Shown: positions 55,552-64,000 of the stretch, piece after piece
Position numbering within the stretch: position 1 is the stretch's first letter
Layout of the letters: every line of letters begins with the position of its first letter
From: Bacillota bacterium
GTDB lineage: Bacteria > Bacillota > Clostridia > Acetivibrionales > DTU013
Assembly (NCBI GenBank): GCA_023433505.1
Contig: JAEZCO010000081.1
Span: 1 to 64,000, forward strand
Length of the DNA: 64,000 bases
Direction: 5' to 3'
Program-made: the position numbers and the translations under genes
Notes under the pieces: model-generated
Told to the model about the DNA's origin: nothing
Database searches by the model: none
The model's input: only the letters and a program-made list of their open reading frames with translations

Positions 55552-56886
55552 ATGACGAGTAAATTGGCGATATTCGGAGGACCTAAGGCGGTTCTCGAAC
55601 ATCCGGAAGATATGTTCAAATGGCCTATTGTTACCAGGGAGGATGAGGAAGCCGTATTGGATGTGCTGCGGAAAGGCAGTATGTCCGGTGTTGATGTCAC
55701 CATGAAATTTGAAGATGATTTCGCAAAATGGCAGGGGACAAATTATGCCCTTGGTTTCAATAACGGGACGGCAGCTCTGCACACCGCCATGTTTGCATGC
55801 AGGGTAGGAATAGGCGACGAAATAATTTGTCCGAGCATAACTTACTGGGCTTCGGTGACATCCGTGTTTTCACTTGGCGCAACGGTTGTATTCGCCGACA
55901 TTGATCCGGACACGCTTTGCATTGCTCCTGAGGACATAGAAAAGCGCATAACCGGGCGGACAAAAGCAATCATGGCGGTACATTATCTCGGACATCCTGC
56001 AGACATGGACCGGATAATGGAAATTGCAAGGAAGCACAAAATCAAGGTTATTGAAGACGTGTCACACGCACAGGGCGGCCTATATAAGGGAAAGAAGCTC
56101 GGCACCATCGGCGATGTGGGAGCTATGTCGCTCATGAGCGGAAAATCGTTGGCCGTGGGTGAAGCCGGGATGCTTGTAACCAATGATCTTGAGATTTTTG
56201 AAAGGTCCAGGGCCTTTGGGCATTATGAAAGATTTGAAAAGGATATCCGGACAGAAGAATTGAAGCCTTATATGGGACTGCCCCTTGGAGGCTTCAAATA
56301 CAGGATGCACCAGATGAGCTCAGCAGTGGGAAGAGTACAGCTCAAATACTATGATGAGCGCTGCGTTGAAATAAGAAAAGCAATGAACTATTTCTGGGAT
56401 CTGCTGGAGGGTGTACCAGGAATACGGGCGCATAGAACAGCAAAGGATTCGGACAGCAATATGGCCGGCTGGTATGCGCCCCATGGAATATTCCGGTCAG
56501 AGGAACTGGGAGGGCTGTCCGTATCACGCTTTGCGGAGGCAGTTGCCGCTGAAGGCGACTATTTCTGTTATCCGGGATGCAACGCGGCATTGCATACCCA
56601 TTCCCTGTTTAGCTCCTGTGATGTTTACGGCCACGGAAAGGCCACAAGAATTGCCAATGCAAACAGAGACGTAAGGGAGCTTGACCGCAGTCTTCCCGAA
56701 AGTGAAAAAGTCAGTGCAAGGGTTTTCGGGATCCCATGGTTTAAGCATTATAGGCCTGAAATCATAGCGCAGTACGCCAATGCATACCGAAAAGTTTCTG
56801 AAAATTATGAGGAGCTTCTGAAGGAAGATGGAGGCAATCCACAAAATCTGGGGGTATGGCATTTTTTTAACGCAAAAAAATCATAA
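55552..56886 (+). CDS. DegT/DnrJ/EryC1-family PLP aminotransferase (3)
   Basis: 444 residues, close in layout to the preceding gene (SKLAIFGGPKA opening) but divergent in sequence. PLP lysine K198 lies in SLMSGKSLAVGEAGM, and EDVSHAQGGLY has the aspartate. Two such enzymes in tandem suggest two successive transaminations or a heteromeric pair. GAAAGGAACGAAGG gives a moderate ribosome site. The next gene follows 18 bp later. Confidence 0.9.
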   Translation: MTSKLAIFGGPKAVLEHPEDMFKWPIVTREDEEAVLDVLRKGSMSGVDVTMKFEDDFAKWQGTNYALGFNNGTAALHTAMFACRVGIGDEIICPSITYWASVTSVFSLGATVVFADIDPDTLCIAPEDIEKRITGRTKAIMAVHYLGHPADMDRIMEIARKHKIKVIEDVSHAQGGLYKGKKLGTIGDVGAMSLMSGKSLAVGEAGMLVTNDLEIFERSRAFGHYERFEKDIRTEELKPYMGLPLGGFKYRMHQMSSAVGRVQLKYYDERCVEIRKAMNYFWDLLEGVPGIRAHRTAKDSDSNMAGWYAPHGIFRSEELGGLSVSRFAEAVAAEGDYFCYPGCNAALHTHSLFSSCDVYGHGKATRIANANRDVRELDRSLPESEKVSARVFGIPWFKHYRPEIIAQYANAYRKVSENYEELLKEDGGNPQNLGVWHFFNAKKS

Positions 56887-56904
56887 CGAGAAGGGTGATA
56901 CGGA

Positions 56905-57792
56905 ATGTACAGGATTGGAATAGTAGGTTCTGACAACAGTCATGCAGATGCGTTTTCCATGTTGGTTAACCTGCCGGATGAAAAAACCGGTGAGTATCTT
57001 TATCCGGATTGCAAAGTGACGGGAATATTTGGACTTGATAAGGAAAGGACGCAGCAAGTGGCGGCGGATGGGAAAATTGATTTTATAGCTGAAAGGCCGG
57101 AGGATTTACTGGGCAAGGTGGATGCGGTGATGGTGGTTTTCCGGCATGGAGGCCTCCACGCGGAGTATGCGCTTCCGTTTATCGAGGCAGGCATTCCGGT
57201 GTGGATTGACAAGCCCTTTACTATAAGCAATCAAGATGCAAAAAGGATCATCGGCGCTTCAGCCAAATATAACACGCCGGTAACGGGAGGATCTACCTGC
57301 AAATATGCCTATGATGTTCTTATGATCAGGAATGCCGTGGAAAACTATAACCGCATCGGCAAGATCAAATCCGCCATGATAAATTTTCCCGCGGAGCTCG
57401 TCAATGAATACGGCGGACTTTATTTTTACGGAGCGCATCTGGTTGAAATGACCCTGGCTGCATTTGGCTATGACCCCAGGTCAGTCACGGCAAGCGAAAA
57501 AAACGGAAATGTTGTGGCCGTGGTTAAATATGACGCTTTCCAGGTTGTGATGAATTTTATTCCCGAAGCCCGGGAGTATTACGCGGTGGTATTTGGCGAA
57601 AACGGTACAATGCTTAGGGAGATCGATATCAATATTTCCTACAGGCTGGGGTTTGAGAAGTTTGCAGAAATGCTCAGGACCGGCAAAACGCCTCTTCCCT
57701 TAGAGTATTTATTTACGGCGGTCGTACTTTTAAACGGAGTTGTTGAGTCGTATACTTCAGGGGTTGAAGTAAAATTGGATACTGCCTTATAG
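56905..57792 (+). CDS. Gfo/Idh/MocA-family oxidoreductase (3), short form
   Basis: 295 residues, about 50 shorter than its two relatives. The Rossmann motif is altered to RIGIVGSDNSHADAF, and the usual EKP is DKP in VWIDKPFTIS. GLYFYGAHLVEMTLAAFG supplies the substrate-domain histidine. The altered nucleotide site suggests a different cofactor preference or specialised role. It lies between two aminotransferases and an isomerase gene in the same operon, with GAAGGGTG before ATG. Confidence 0.85.
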   Translation: MYRIGIVGSDNSHADAFSMLVNLPDEKTGEYLYPDCKVTGIFGLDKERTQQVAADGKIDFIAERPEDLLGKVDAVMVVFRHGGLHAEYALPFIEAGIPVWIDKPFTISNQDAKRIIGASAKYNTPVTGGSTCKYAYDVLMIRNAVENYNRIGKIKSAMINFPAELVNEYGGLYFYGAHLVEMTLAAFGYDPRSVTASEKNGNVVAVVKYDAFQVVMNFIPEAREYYAVVFGENGTMLREIDINISYRLGFEKFAEMLRTGKTPLPLEYLFTAVVLLNGVVESYTSGVEVKLDTAL

Positions 57793-57826
57793 TTAAGGAA
57801 GCATTCCTTCAAGGAAAGGACCGGCT

Positions 57827-58690
57827 ATGTTTAAAAAAGGTGTGATAACCGACGAGATTTCACAGGATTTTACTGCTGCGGCGGAATTGGCTTTGAAGTA
57901 CTCGCTGGATGGGATCGAAATCAGATCGGTATGGGAGAAAGGCCCCCATGAACTTGACAAAACGGATATAAAAGCAATCAAAAAGGTTGTTCAATCCGCA
58001 AAGCTTGAAGTTTGCGGGATTAGCGCTCCTTTTTTCAAGTGCTCCCTGGATGACGGGCAGGAATATCATTACCATATGGAAATTCTGGAAAAATGCATCG
58101 CCCTTGCGGAGCAATTGAAAACAGGACTGATCCGGGGATTTACTTTTTGGAACAAAGGAGATTTTGAGAAGGATCTTGAGAAAATAATCTGCAAATATGA
58201 AAAGCCTGTAAAACTGCTGGAAAGGGCAGGGATGACACTGGCGCTGGAAATGGACCCGGGTGTCAATGCCACCAATGCTTCAAGGGTCAGAAAGGTCGTG
58301 GAAAGCATCAATTCTCCTCATGTCAGGGCGCTGTGGGACCCCGGAAATGAAATATATGACCCTCAGCACGAGGACCCTTTCCCCGCCGGCTACAATATAA
58401 TCAAGCCCTTTATGGTGCATATGCACCTCAAGGACGCAAAAAGGACGGAGAGCGGCAATGCCGTATCCGTACCGGTCGGGGAAGGGCAGGTAGATTACAG
58501 GGGCCAGTTCAAAGCCTTGATTGCCGACGGATATAACGGATATGTAGTTCTTGAGACACACTACCGGCCGAAGCATGACATCAGCGAGGAACTCATGGCG
58601 CTTCCGAAAGGACATGCCTTTTCATATCTGGGCCTGGAAGCAACGGAAGAGTGTCTGATAAAATGGGACAGACTTTTAAGAAGTTTGTGA
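57827..58690 (+). CDS. Xylose isomerase-like TIM barrel sugar/cyclitol isomerase
   Basis: A 287-residue protein of the IolI/AP-endonuclease-2 family, which isomerises keto-sugars or inososes. The metal ligands are visible as E in LALEMDPG, D in ALWDPGNE, H in MVHMHLKD and E in YVVLETHY. AAGGAAAGG precedes ATG. It is the last gene of the operon, followed by a strong hairpin. With inosose-type aminotransferases and Idh-type dehydrogenases upstream, an inosose or amino-cyclitol step is plausible but not shown. Confidence 0.87.
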   Translation: MFKKGVITDEISQDFTAAAELALKYSLDGIEIRSVWEKGPHELDKTDIKAIKKVVQSAKLEVCGISAPFFKCSLDDGQEYHYHMEILEKCIALAEQLKTGLIRGFTFWNKGDFEKDLEKIICKYEKPVKLLERAGMTLALEMDPGVNATNASRVRKVVESINSPHVRALWDPGNEIYDPQHEDPFPAGYNIIKPFMVHMHLKDAKRTESGNAVSVPVGEGQVDYRGQFKALIADGYNGYVVLETHYRPKHDISEELMALPKGHAFSYLGLEATEECLIKWDRLLRSL

Positions 58691-58722
58691 AGACGGCGAT
58701 GAGATAATAATAGTATAGGCAG

Positions 58723-58767
58723 GGAAATAAAAAGGGGCGGCTTTATTGGGCGCTCTTTTTTATTTCC
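58723..58767 (+). terminator. Terminator of the aminotransferase operon
   Basis: GGAAATAAAAA (58723-58733) pairs with TTTTTATTTCC (58757-58767), with a GC-rich inner stem. The right arm is itself T-rich, so it can work on both strands. Confidence 0.82.
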
Positions 58768-58913
58768 ATAATATGTTTACAAATATCACACCGTTTTATC
58801 ATTATGTACAGATATCAGATGGAATTGAATTTAGGTTTATGATGATTGTGATTCAGTCCCTATATATGAGAAAAATGCATATGGCACATAAGTATTCTCT
58901 ATACTAATTAATT

Positions 58914-58940
58914 TTTATTTGCTGTAAAATGTAATATGCA
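58914..58940 (-). promoter_or_regulatory. Inverted copy of the cluster regulatory element before the lyase gene
   Basis: On the minus strand this reads ATGCATATTACATTTTA followed by CAGCAAATAA, sharing the TTTA-CAGCAAAT core with the three promoter elements. No -10 box lies 28 nt on in that direction. It faces away from the lyase gene, about 92 bp before its start, so it may act as an upstream site or be coincidental. The rest of the 340-bp spacer shows no clear promoter. Confidence 0.45.
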
Positions 58941-59031
58941 TAAATAGAATCCGGACAAATATCTTCGTGCCTTATCATAATAAAAGAGTTATGTAAACAA
59001 ATTTAAAAATTAACCGAGGGGAGAAAGAAAA

Positions 59032-62000
59032 ATGAATGTTTTATCAAAAAAGACAAAGCGGTTTCTGTCTCTGGTAATTACTGTCCTCATGGTGTTGAGT
59101 CTGCTGCCGTCAGGGATACAGGCGGTAAAAGCGGAGACGCCGCCTGTCACGGGTGACTTTGACAGTGCATACGCGGCGGGAGCAGTAACGATTGACGGCG
59201 CTGCAGACGAGGCAGGATGGCGGATCAGACAGGAACTGACGGACGGAGTGACTGCCAACACCAGCAATACCGCCACATTCGGTTCGATGTGGGATGAGAA
59301 TTATCTTTATATTGCCTTCGATGTCACTGATGCAAGCAAGGCAACCACAGGAGGCGAATTGTGGGAGGTTGATTCTGTGGAGGTCTATATCGACGGTGAT
59401 TTCTCACGGACTTACAACAATCACAGCATACAGTACATATTCAAACAGGGAGACCCGGCGGTATATGCGTTTAATGATGCCCTGAGTCCTACGGAAGTAC
59501 AGGCATATACCCAAGGAGTTCTTCATGCGACGACAGATACGGATACCGGGTATACTATGGAAATAGCGATACCCTGGTCAACAATAGGAGGGATGGCGGC
59601 GCCAGCCGGCAAGGCAATCGGAATAACCGCCCATATAAATGACAGGGACGTAGACGCGGGAGGCAACATCACAGTTGATACGATCGGGTATACCGAATCC
59701 CATGGTGACGGGGATTGGTGCGACGCATCAAACTGGGCAAAAATGACGCTTGCAGAAAATGGCGATCCTTCCCGGCTGGCAACGCCTGTTACCTATAATT
59801 TCAGCAGTTTGGACGGGCTGGATGGCATAACAGATCCGCAGACCGACTGGTCCTTCCGGGCTGGTTCCTATTCTTTTCAACAGGATATTCAAACCTATGG
59901 GTATCATACGGAAAACTATGACCTCAATAACAGATATGCCGATTTTAACTTTAAGGTCCCTTCCGAGGGGAATTATGCATTGAAATTTAAGGGGTTTCTT
60001 GCAGGCGGCGGAGGTATCTGCGATATCAAGCTTGACGGACAGACCGTAGGGCAATATGATTTCTTCGGCGGAGGCGCATACGGAGAGCTTAAATTCCTCT
60101 CCAACATGTATCTGGCCTCGGGTTTTCATGTACTGACAATAACGCCGGTCGGCAGGTCTGCAGGTTCCTGGGGATACAACATTTATGCCAATCAATTTGC
60201 GCTTGATCTGCCGGCTTCCAACACGGCAGTGTATGATTTCAAGAGGCTCGGCGGACTGGAGGGTGTGACGGATCCGCAGGATGGCTGGTTTCTTTTGGAA
60301 GACACCTGTTCCGACGGACATTCTTTTGATAACGCCTATGGCTATCATGCTGAGAACTATGATGATCCGACAACGACGTCTGATGAATATTATCTGGATG
60401 AGGACGGAAACCCAATAGAAAGATATTCAAGCTTCAGCTTCGAAGCGCCGGCCAACGGAGATTATGAATTCATGTTCAGAGGCTTTCTGGCGGGCGGCGG
60501 AGCAATTTGCGACATATCTGTCGATGACGCTGTATACGGCCGGTATGACTTTTTTGGCGCAGGTGTATTCGGCGATTTGAAACCCCTTCCGGGAATGTAT
60601 CTTTCCAAAGGAACACATACGCTGAAGATAAAACCTGTCGGTCATGCGATCAATCCCTTAAATCCGGAGGACCCTGAAGATCCTCTTAATTCCTGGGGCT
60701 TCTGCATCTACGCCAACCAGTTCGTAATAGAGCAGCAGCCTAAACCGGCGTCGCTCAAGCTGGGGCTTGAGCATACTTTCATGGTTGAAGGACAAAGCCA
60801 GCAGGTCCAGCTTAACGGTGTCATGGACGACGGCACGGCTGCTCTCTTCGGTAATGCCGCCAAGAACTATACCAGCAGCAATCCTGCCGTTGCCTCGGTA
60901 GATCCCCGGACGGGAGCGGTTACTGCAGTCTCAACCGGCGCTGCACTGATCATTGCCGAAGTAACACTGAACGGAGTTACGCTCAATCGGGGGATCAAGG
61001 TAACGGTAATTACACCGGAGGATGCAGATATCAGGCTTACTGCAGACAGAACCCTCCTCATCGTCGGTGATTCGGCACAGATGAGGTTGGCCGGCTCATA
61101 TAAGGGATTTCCTGTGGATATGCCGCAGGATAGTATAGATGTAAACGTCAGTGATGACTCAATCATAGCAATTGACAGCAACAACCGGATTACGGCGTTA
61201 GCCGTTGGGAATGCTGCCATACTGGCCGATGTTACATTCGGGACTGTGACAAGACAGCTTTCCCTTGATATTTCAGTAGAAGAGCTGGGGCTTGATACCG
61301 TTGCGCTTACTGCCATTTGCCCGGCGATATACACGGGGCAGACGACAAATCTTGCTGTGGAAGGAATTATGAATAACGGTGACGAGGCTGACCTGAGCGG
61401 CGCTTCAATTTCATACAGCAGTAAAAATCCTGATATTGCAGCCGTAGACGAAGTCAGTGGACTTGTAACGGCTGTCTCACCCGGGACGGTCACAATGGAT
61501 GCCGTTGTCACACTGAACGGCGTTACGGCTAACTGCAGTAAGGATATTACGGTAATTGATATTGCAACGCTAAAGGGTGTAAAAACAAAGGCGTCTCTTT
61601 ATACAACTGAAAAAATTGCCGCAGCCAGGGAAAATATCGGATTATACGAATGGGCGGCAGCGGAAAGGGATAATGCGGTTGCAGCCGCCGACAGGTTCGT
61701 GGCTTTGGGAGACGAATTTTTATGGAATACCGTAACATCCCAATTGCTGCCCAGAAGCTATACGGTCAATAATGATGCGGGAAGCCCTACCTCCGGTAAG
61801 GATATCTATACCAAAACAGGCACAAACTATCCGTGGATTATTGACGTTGCAGACCATCCGTGGAAGATTCAGGACCCCATATCGAAAGAGTATTTCCCTA
61901 CAAATGACTTTGAGGCATATTACAAAGGCGGGCTCGATGTACATGGAAACTTTGATCCTGTAAAAGCTAAACAGCATAATGAGGAACTTATAGCAAACGG

Positions 62001-64000
62001 CGGTACGGGTAATCTGGTAAATATCCTGGAGCCCGGCAAAGGAGCCGGCTGGGGTGTTGATGACGGCTACGGCTTCATCGACGTCGGCGGCACCAAATAT
62101 TTGTTTATCGCATACTATAACCATTGGCTGTGGTACAGCGGCGGTGTGAATAATTACGGTTTTATCCAAAGAGCATTGGATTCATTCAGAGATGCCTACC
62201 TGTATACGGGTGACGAAAAATATGCCCGCAGCGGAACAATACTTCTTGACAGGATAGCGGACGTTTATCCGTCCATGGACAGCAGCGTTTACAAGGTCAA
62301 TGACGGATTCCTTAACTCCAATGGCGGGACCGGGCTGGGAAAAGTTGTCGGTTCGATATGGGAGACCGTACTGGTGCCCTCATTTATCCGGGCCTATGAT
62401 GCTTTCTTCCCCGGAATGGACGACCCTTCCATCACCGGCTTCCTGAGTGAGAAAGCATCGCAGCACGGACTTACGAATCCCAAGCTGTCTGCCGGTGCAG
62501 TAAGAATGAACATTGAGAACGGGATCTTAAGGCAGGTGGTACCCGGGGTGGAGAGCTGCCGGCTTGAAGGCAACACCGGCATGCAGCAAAGCTGCGTAGC
62601 ACTGGCAGCCGTTGTTATGGATTCCCTTCCGGAGACAAAGGAATGGCTGGATTTTGATTTCAGACAAAGCGAGCTGACCAGCTCTCCGAGAAGCGTTACG
62701 GGAGGCAATTTATGGCCGATATTGGTTGATGATGTGGACCGGGACGGTCAGGGCAACGAAGCGGCTCCGGGTTATAACGCCCTCTGGCTTGACCAGCTTA
62801 AACAGGTTGCCGATGTAATCGACGGTTATACACTGGAGGGACTTGATTTTAATGCGGACCTTTATAAAAACCCTAAATTCATCAAGATGTTTACAGCCTT
62901 CTACCCGTTGATACTATCAGGCCGTTATACGGCACAGATCGGCGATACGGGAGCGGTTGGCAATCCTTCCGTCATTGCAAGCGGAGACGATTGCATCCAG
63001 GGCTTTATTAAAACCAATGACCCTATCCTTGCCCAGATGGCGTATTATCTTAAGCATAATTCGACAGACGGCATTCATGCAAATATCTTCACAAGGGGTC
63101 CCGAGAAGGTAGCGGCGGATATTCAGGCCGTTATCGACGCAAAAGGGGAACTCAGCCTGAGTTCCGGCAACATGACAGGTTTCGGGTTTGCTGCGCTGAG
63201 AGACGGTGTAAACTATTTAAAAAGCCCCGGTATCCTATACCCGTTCAGCAATATGAACATTGTTGAGCAGACGGCAGATTTGAAATACTTCAGCGAATCC
63301 GGGACAGAGCAGTTTGAAGCGCTTACCGACGGCAATCAGATAACCTTCGGCTTTAACGTCGCAAAAGGCGGCGACTATGAGGTGGACTTGAGGACTTTCA
63401 AAGCTACGAGTTACGGGATCTATGATATCTATGTGGATGACCGGCTGCTGAATACTTACGACTTCTACGGCGGTTCTGGAGCAGGCTATCAGTTTGAGCC
63501 CATAGGCAATATAACACTTGCTGAGGGAACTCATACCATTAAGTTTGTCGGGAACGGTAAAAACCCAAATGCCGGGGACTCATATAAGATGGGCCTGATA
63601 GAGCTTGCGGTTCTTGACGGTGAAGCCCGGGCAATCAGGGATAACCAGGACCATAGAGGCGATACGCGGCGTGATGACTGGATATATTACGGCAGCAACG
63701 GAGGGCATGGACATGCGGATACCCTTAACCTCGGAATGCACGCCTTCGGACTGGATATTGCCCCCGATCTTGGATATCCGGAGTTTACCGGGGAAGATCC
63801 CATGAGATTGGAATGGGTAAGCAATACAATCAGCCATAACACCGTGGTTGTGGACAAATCAAAGCAGAGCCCGCAGACAGTGGGACAGCCAAAGCATTTT
63901 GACGACAGCGACGGCGTAAAGCTAATGGACGTCGACGCGCCGGGGGTTTACAGTCAGACGCAGATGTACAGGCGGACTACGGCGATGATTAAGGTGGATG
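59032..64000 (+). CDS. Giant secreted heparinase II/III-like polysaccharide lyase, partial at the window end
   Basis: At least 1656 residues, open to the window edge. A signal peptide (about 1-35) is followed by a CBM9-like domain (to about 240). Two copies of a ~130-residue module follow (about 252-385 and 399-540), each with GFLAGGG-ICDI and YDFFG. Three Big2-like Ig domains span about 573-845 (NPAVASVDPRTGAVTAVS). An alpha/alpha toroid lyase domain runs from about 850, a third YDF-type module is near 1403-1505, and a heparinase II/III beta-sandwich has HGHAD at 1559-1563. It probably cleaves a uronic-acid polysaccharide outside the cell. GAGGGGAG precedes ATG. The end of the protein is not visible. 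Confidence 0.85.
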   Translation, partial: MNVLSKKTKRFLSLVITVLMVLSLLPSGIQAVKAETPPVTGDFDSAYAAGAVTIDGAADEAGWRIRQELTDGVTANTSNTATFGSMWDENYLYIAFDVTDASKATTGGELWEVDSVEVYIDGDFSRTYNNHSIQYIFKQGDPAVYAFNDALSPTEVQAYTQGVLHATTDTDTGYTMEIAIPWSTIGGMAAPAGKAIGITAHINDRDVDAGGNITVDTIGYTESHGDGDWCDASNWAKMTLAENGDPSRLATPVTYNFSSLDGLDGITDPQTDWSFRAGSYSFQQDIQTYGYHTENYDLNNRYADFNFKVPSEGNYALKFKGFLAGGGGICDIKLDGQTVGQYDFFGGGAYGELKFLSNMYLASGFHVLTITPVGRSAGSWGYNIYANQFALDLPASNTAVYDFKRLGGLEGVTDPQDGWFLLEDTCSDGHSFDNAYGYHAENYDDPTTTSDEYYLDEDGNPIERYSSFSFEAPANGDYEFMFRGFLAGGGAICDISVDDAVYGRYDFFGAGVFGDLKPLPGMYLSKGTHTLKIKPVGHAINPLNPEDPEDPLNSWGFCIYANQFVIEQQPKPASLKLGLEHTFMVEGQSQQVQLNGVMDDGTAALFGNAAKNYTSSNPAVASVDPRTGAVTAVSTGAALIIAEVTLNGVTLNRGIKVTVITPEDADIRLTADRTLLIVGDSAQMRLAGSYKGFPVDMPQDSIDVNVSDDSIIAIDSNNRITALAVGNAAILADVTFGTVTRQLSLDISVEELGLDTVALTAICPAIYTGQTTNLAVEGIMNNGDEADLSGASISYSSKNPDIAAVDEVSGLVTAVSPGTVTMDAVVTLNGVTANCSKDITVIDIATLKGVKTKASLYTTEKIAAARENIGLYEWAAAERDNAVAAADRFVALGDEFLWNTVTSQLLPRSYTVNNDAGSPTSGKDIYTKTGTNYPWIIDVADHPWKIQDPISKEYFPTNDFEAYYKGGLDVHGNFDPVKAKQHNEELIANGGTGNLVNILEPGKGAGWGVDDGYGFIDVGGTKYLFIAYYNHWLWYSGGVNNYGFIQRALDSFRDAYLYTGDEKYARSGTILLDRIADVYPSMDSSVYKVNDGFLNSNGGTGLGKVVGSIWETVLVPSFIRAYDAFFPGMDDPSITGFLSEKASQHGLTNPKLSAGAVRMNIENGILRQVVPGVESCRLEGNTGMQQSCVALAAVVMDSLPETKEWLDFDFRQSELTSSPRSVTGGNLWPILVDDVDRDGQGNEAAPGYNALWLDQLKQVADVIDGYTLEGLDFNADLYKNPKFIKMFTAFYPLILSGRYTAQIGDTGAVGNPSVIASGDDCIQGFIKTNDPILAQMAYYLKHNSTDGIHANIFTRGPEKVAADIQAVIDAKGELSLSSGNMTGFGFAALRDGVNYLKSPGILYPFSNMNIVEQTADLKYFSESGTEQFEALTDGNQITFGFNVAKGGDYEVDLRTFKATSYGIYDIYVDDRLLNTYDFYGGSGAGYQFEPIGNITLAEGTHTIKFVGNGKNPNAGDSYKMGLIELAVLDGEARAIRDNQDHRGDTRRDDWIYYGSNGGHGHADTLNLGMHAFGLDIAPDLGYPEFTGEDPMRLEWVSNTISHNTVVVDKSKQSPQTVGQPKHFDDSDGVKLMDVDAPGVYSQTQMYRRTTAMIKVD

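Overview
The window looks like chromosomal DNA of a plant-polysaccharide-degrading member of the Bacillota, probably class Clostridia. The reasons are AT-rich intergenic DNA, strong AGGAGG-type ribosome binding sites, frequent GTG and TTG starts, lipoprotein solute-binding proteins, Lpl-type and MalFG-type sugar importers paired with YesM/YesN-like two-component systems, and eight proteins with AraC-type DNA-binding domains. I saw no rRNA, tRNA, CRISPR array, phage gene or intact transposase, and the species cannot be named from this sequence.

Layout. 0.1-2.5 kb: a secreted parallel beta-helix protein broken by a frameshift, then a short relic of a GH38 alpha-mannosidase that abuts a 97-bp palindromic element. 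3.1-9.1 kb: an LplB/LplC/LplA-type importer and a membrane-bound AraC sensor-regulator. 9.4-16.5 kb: a 1262-residue secreted modular glycosidase, an intact cytoplasmic GH38 alpha-mannosidase, and directly after it a second GH38 relic. 16.5-21.7 kb: a methyltransferase and a convergent pair of GH127/GH146-like beta-L-arabinofuranosidases, with a divergent AraC regulator. 22.7-34.7 kb: two complete response-regulator/kinase pairs bracketing one importer that has two solute-binding proteins. 34.9-36.8 kb: a secreted beta-propeller (sialidase/GH93-like) enzyme with ricin-type repeats. 36.9-45.1 kb: mixed accessory and housekeeping genes (URO-D-family protein, Phd-Uma2 fusion, XRE regulator, MazG-like hydrolase, M16 peptidase, FabF, three AraC regulators). 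45.3-58.7 kb: a dense cluster of three DegT-type aminotransferases, three Gfo/Idh/MocA oxidoreductases, a sugar or cyclitol isomerase, an alanine racemase, a deacetylase-like protein, two amidohydrolases and an AraC regulator. 59.0 kb to the end: a very large secreted heparinase II/III-like polysaccharide lyase, cut by the window edge.

How the genes may work together. Secreted enzymes cut arabinose-, mannose- and possibly uronate-containing plant glycans. The two importers bring oligosaccharides in, and cytoplasmic GH38 and GH127-type enzymes finish them. AraC and YesMN regulators sense the products. The 45-59 kb cluster has the enzyme types expected for oxidation, transamination and isomerisation of a sugar or cyclitol.

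The strongest new signal is a shared promoter element (ATGCTrAyTTTA followed by a CAGCAAAT-like block). It lies exactly 28 nt before the -10 box of three transcription units in that cluster. A fourth, inverted copy lies before the giant lyase. This points to a single AraC-type regulon, and the cluster's substrate is unknown.
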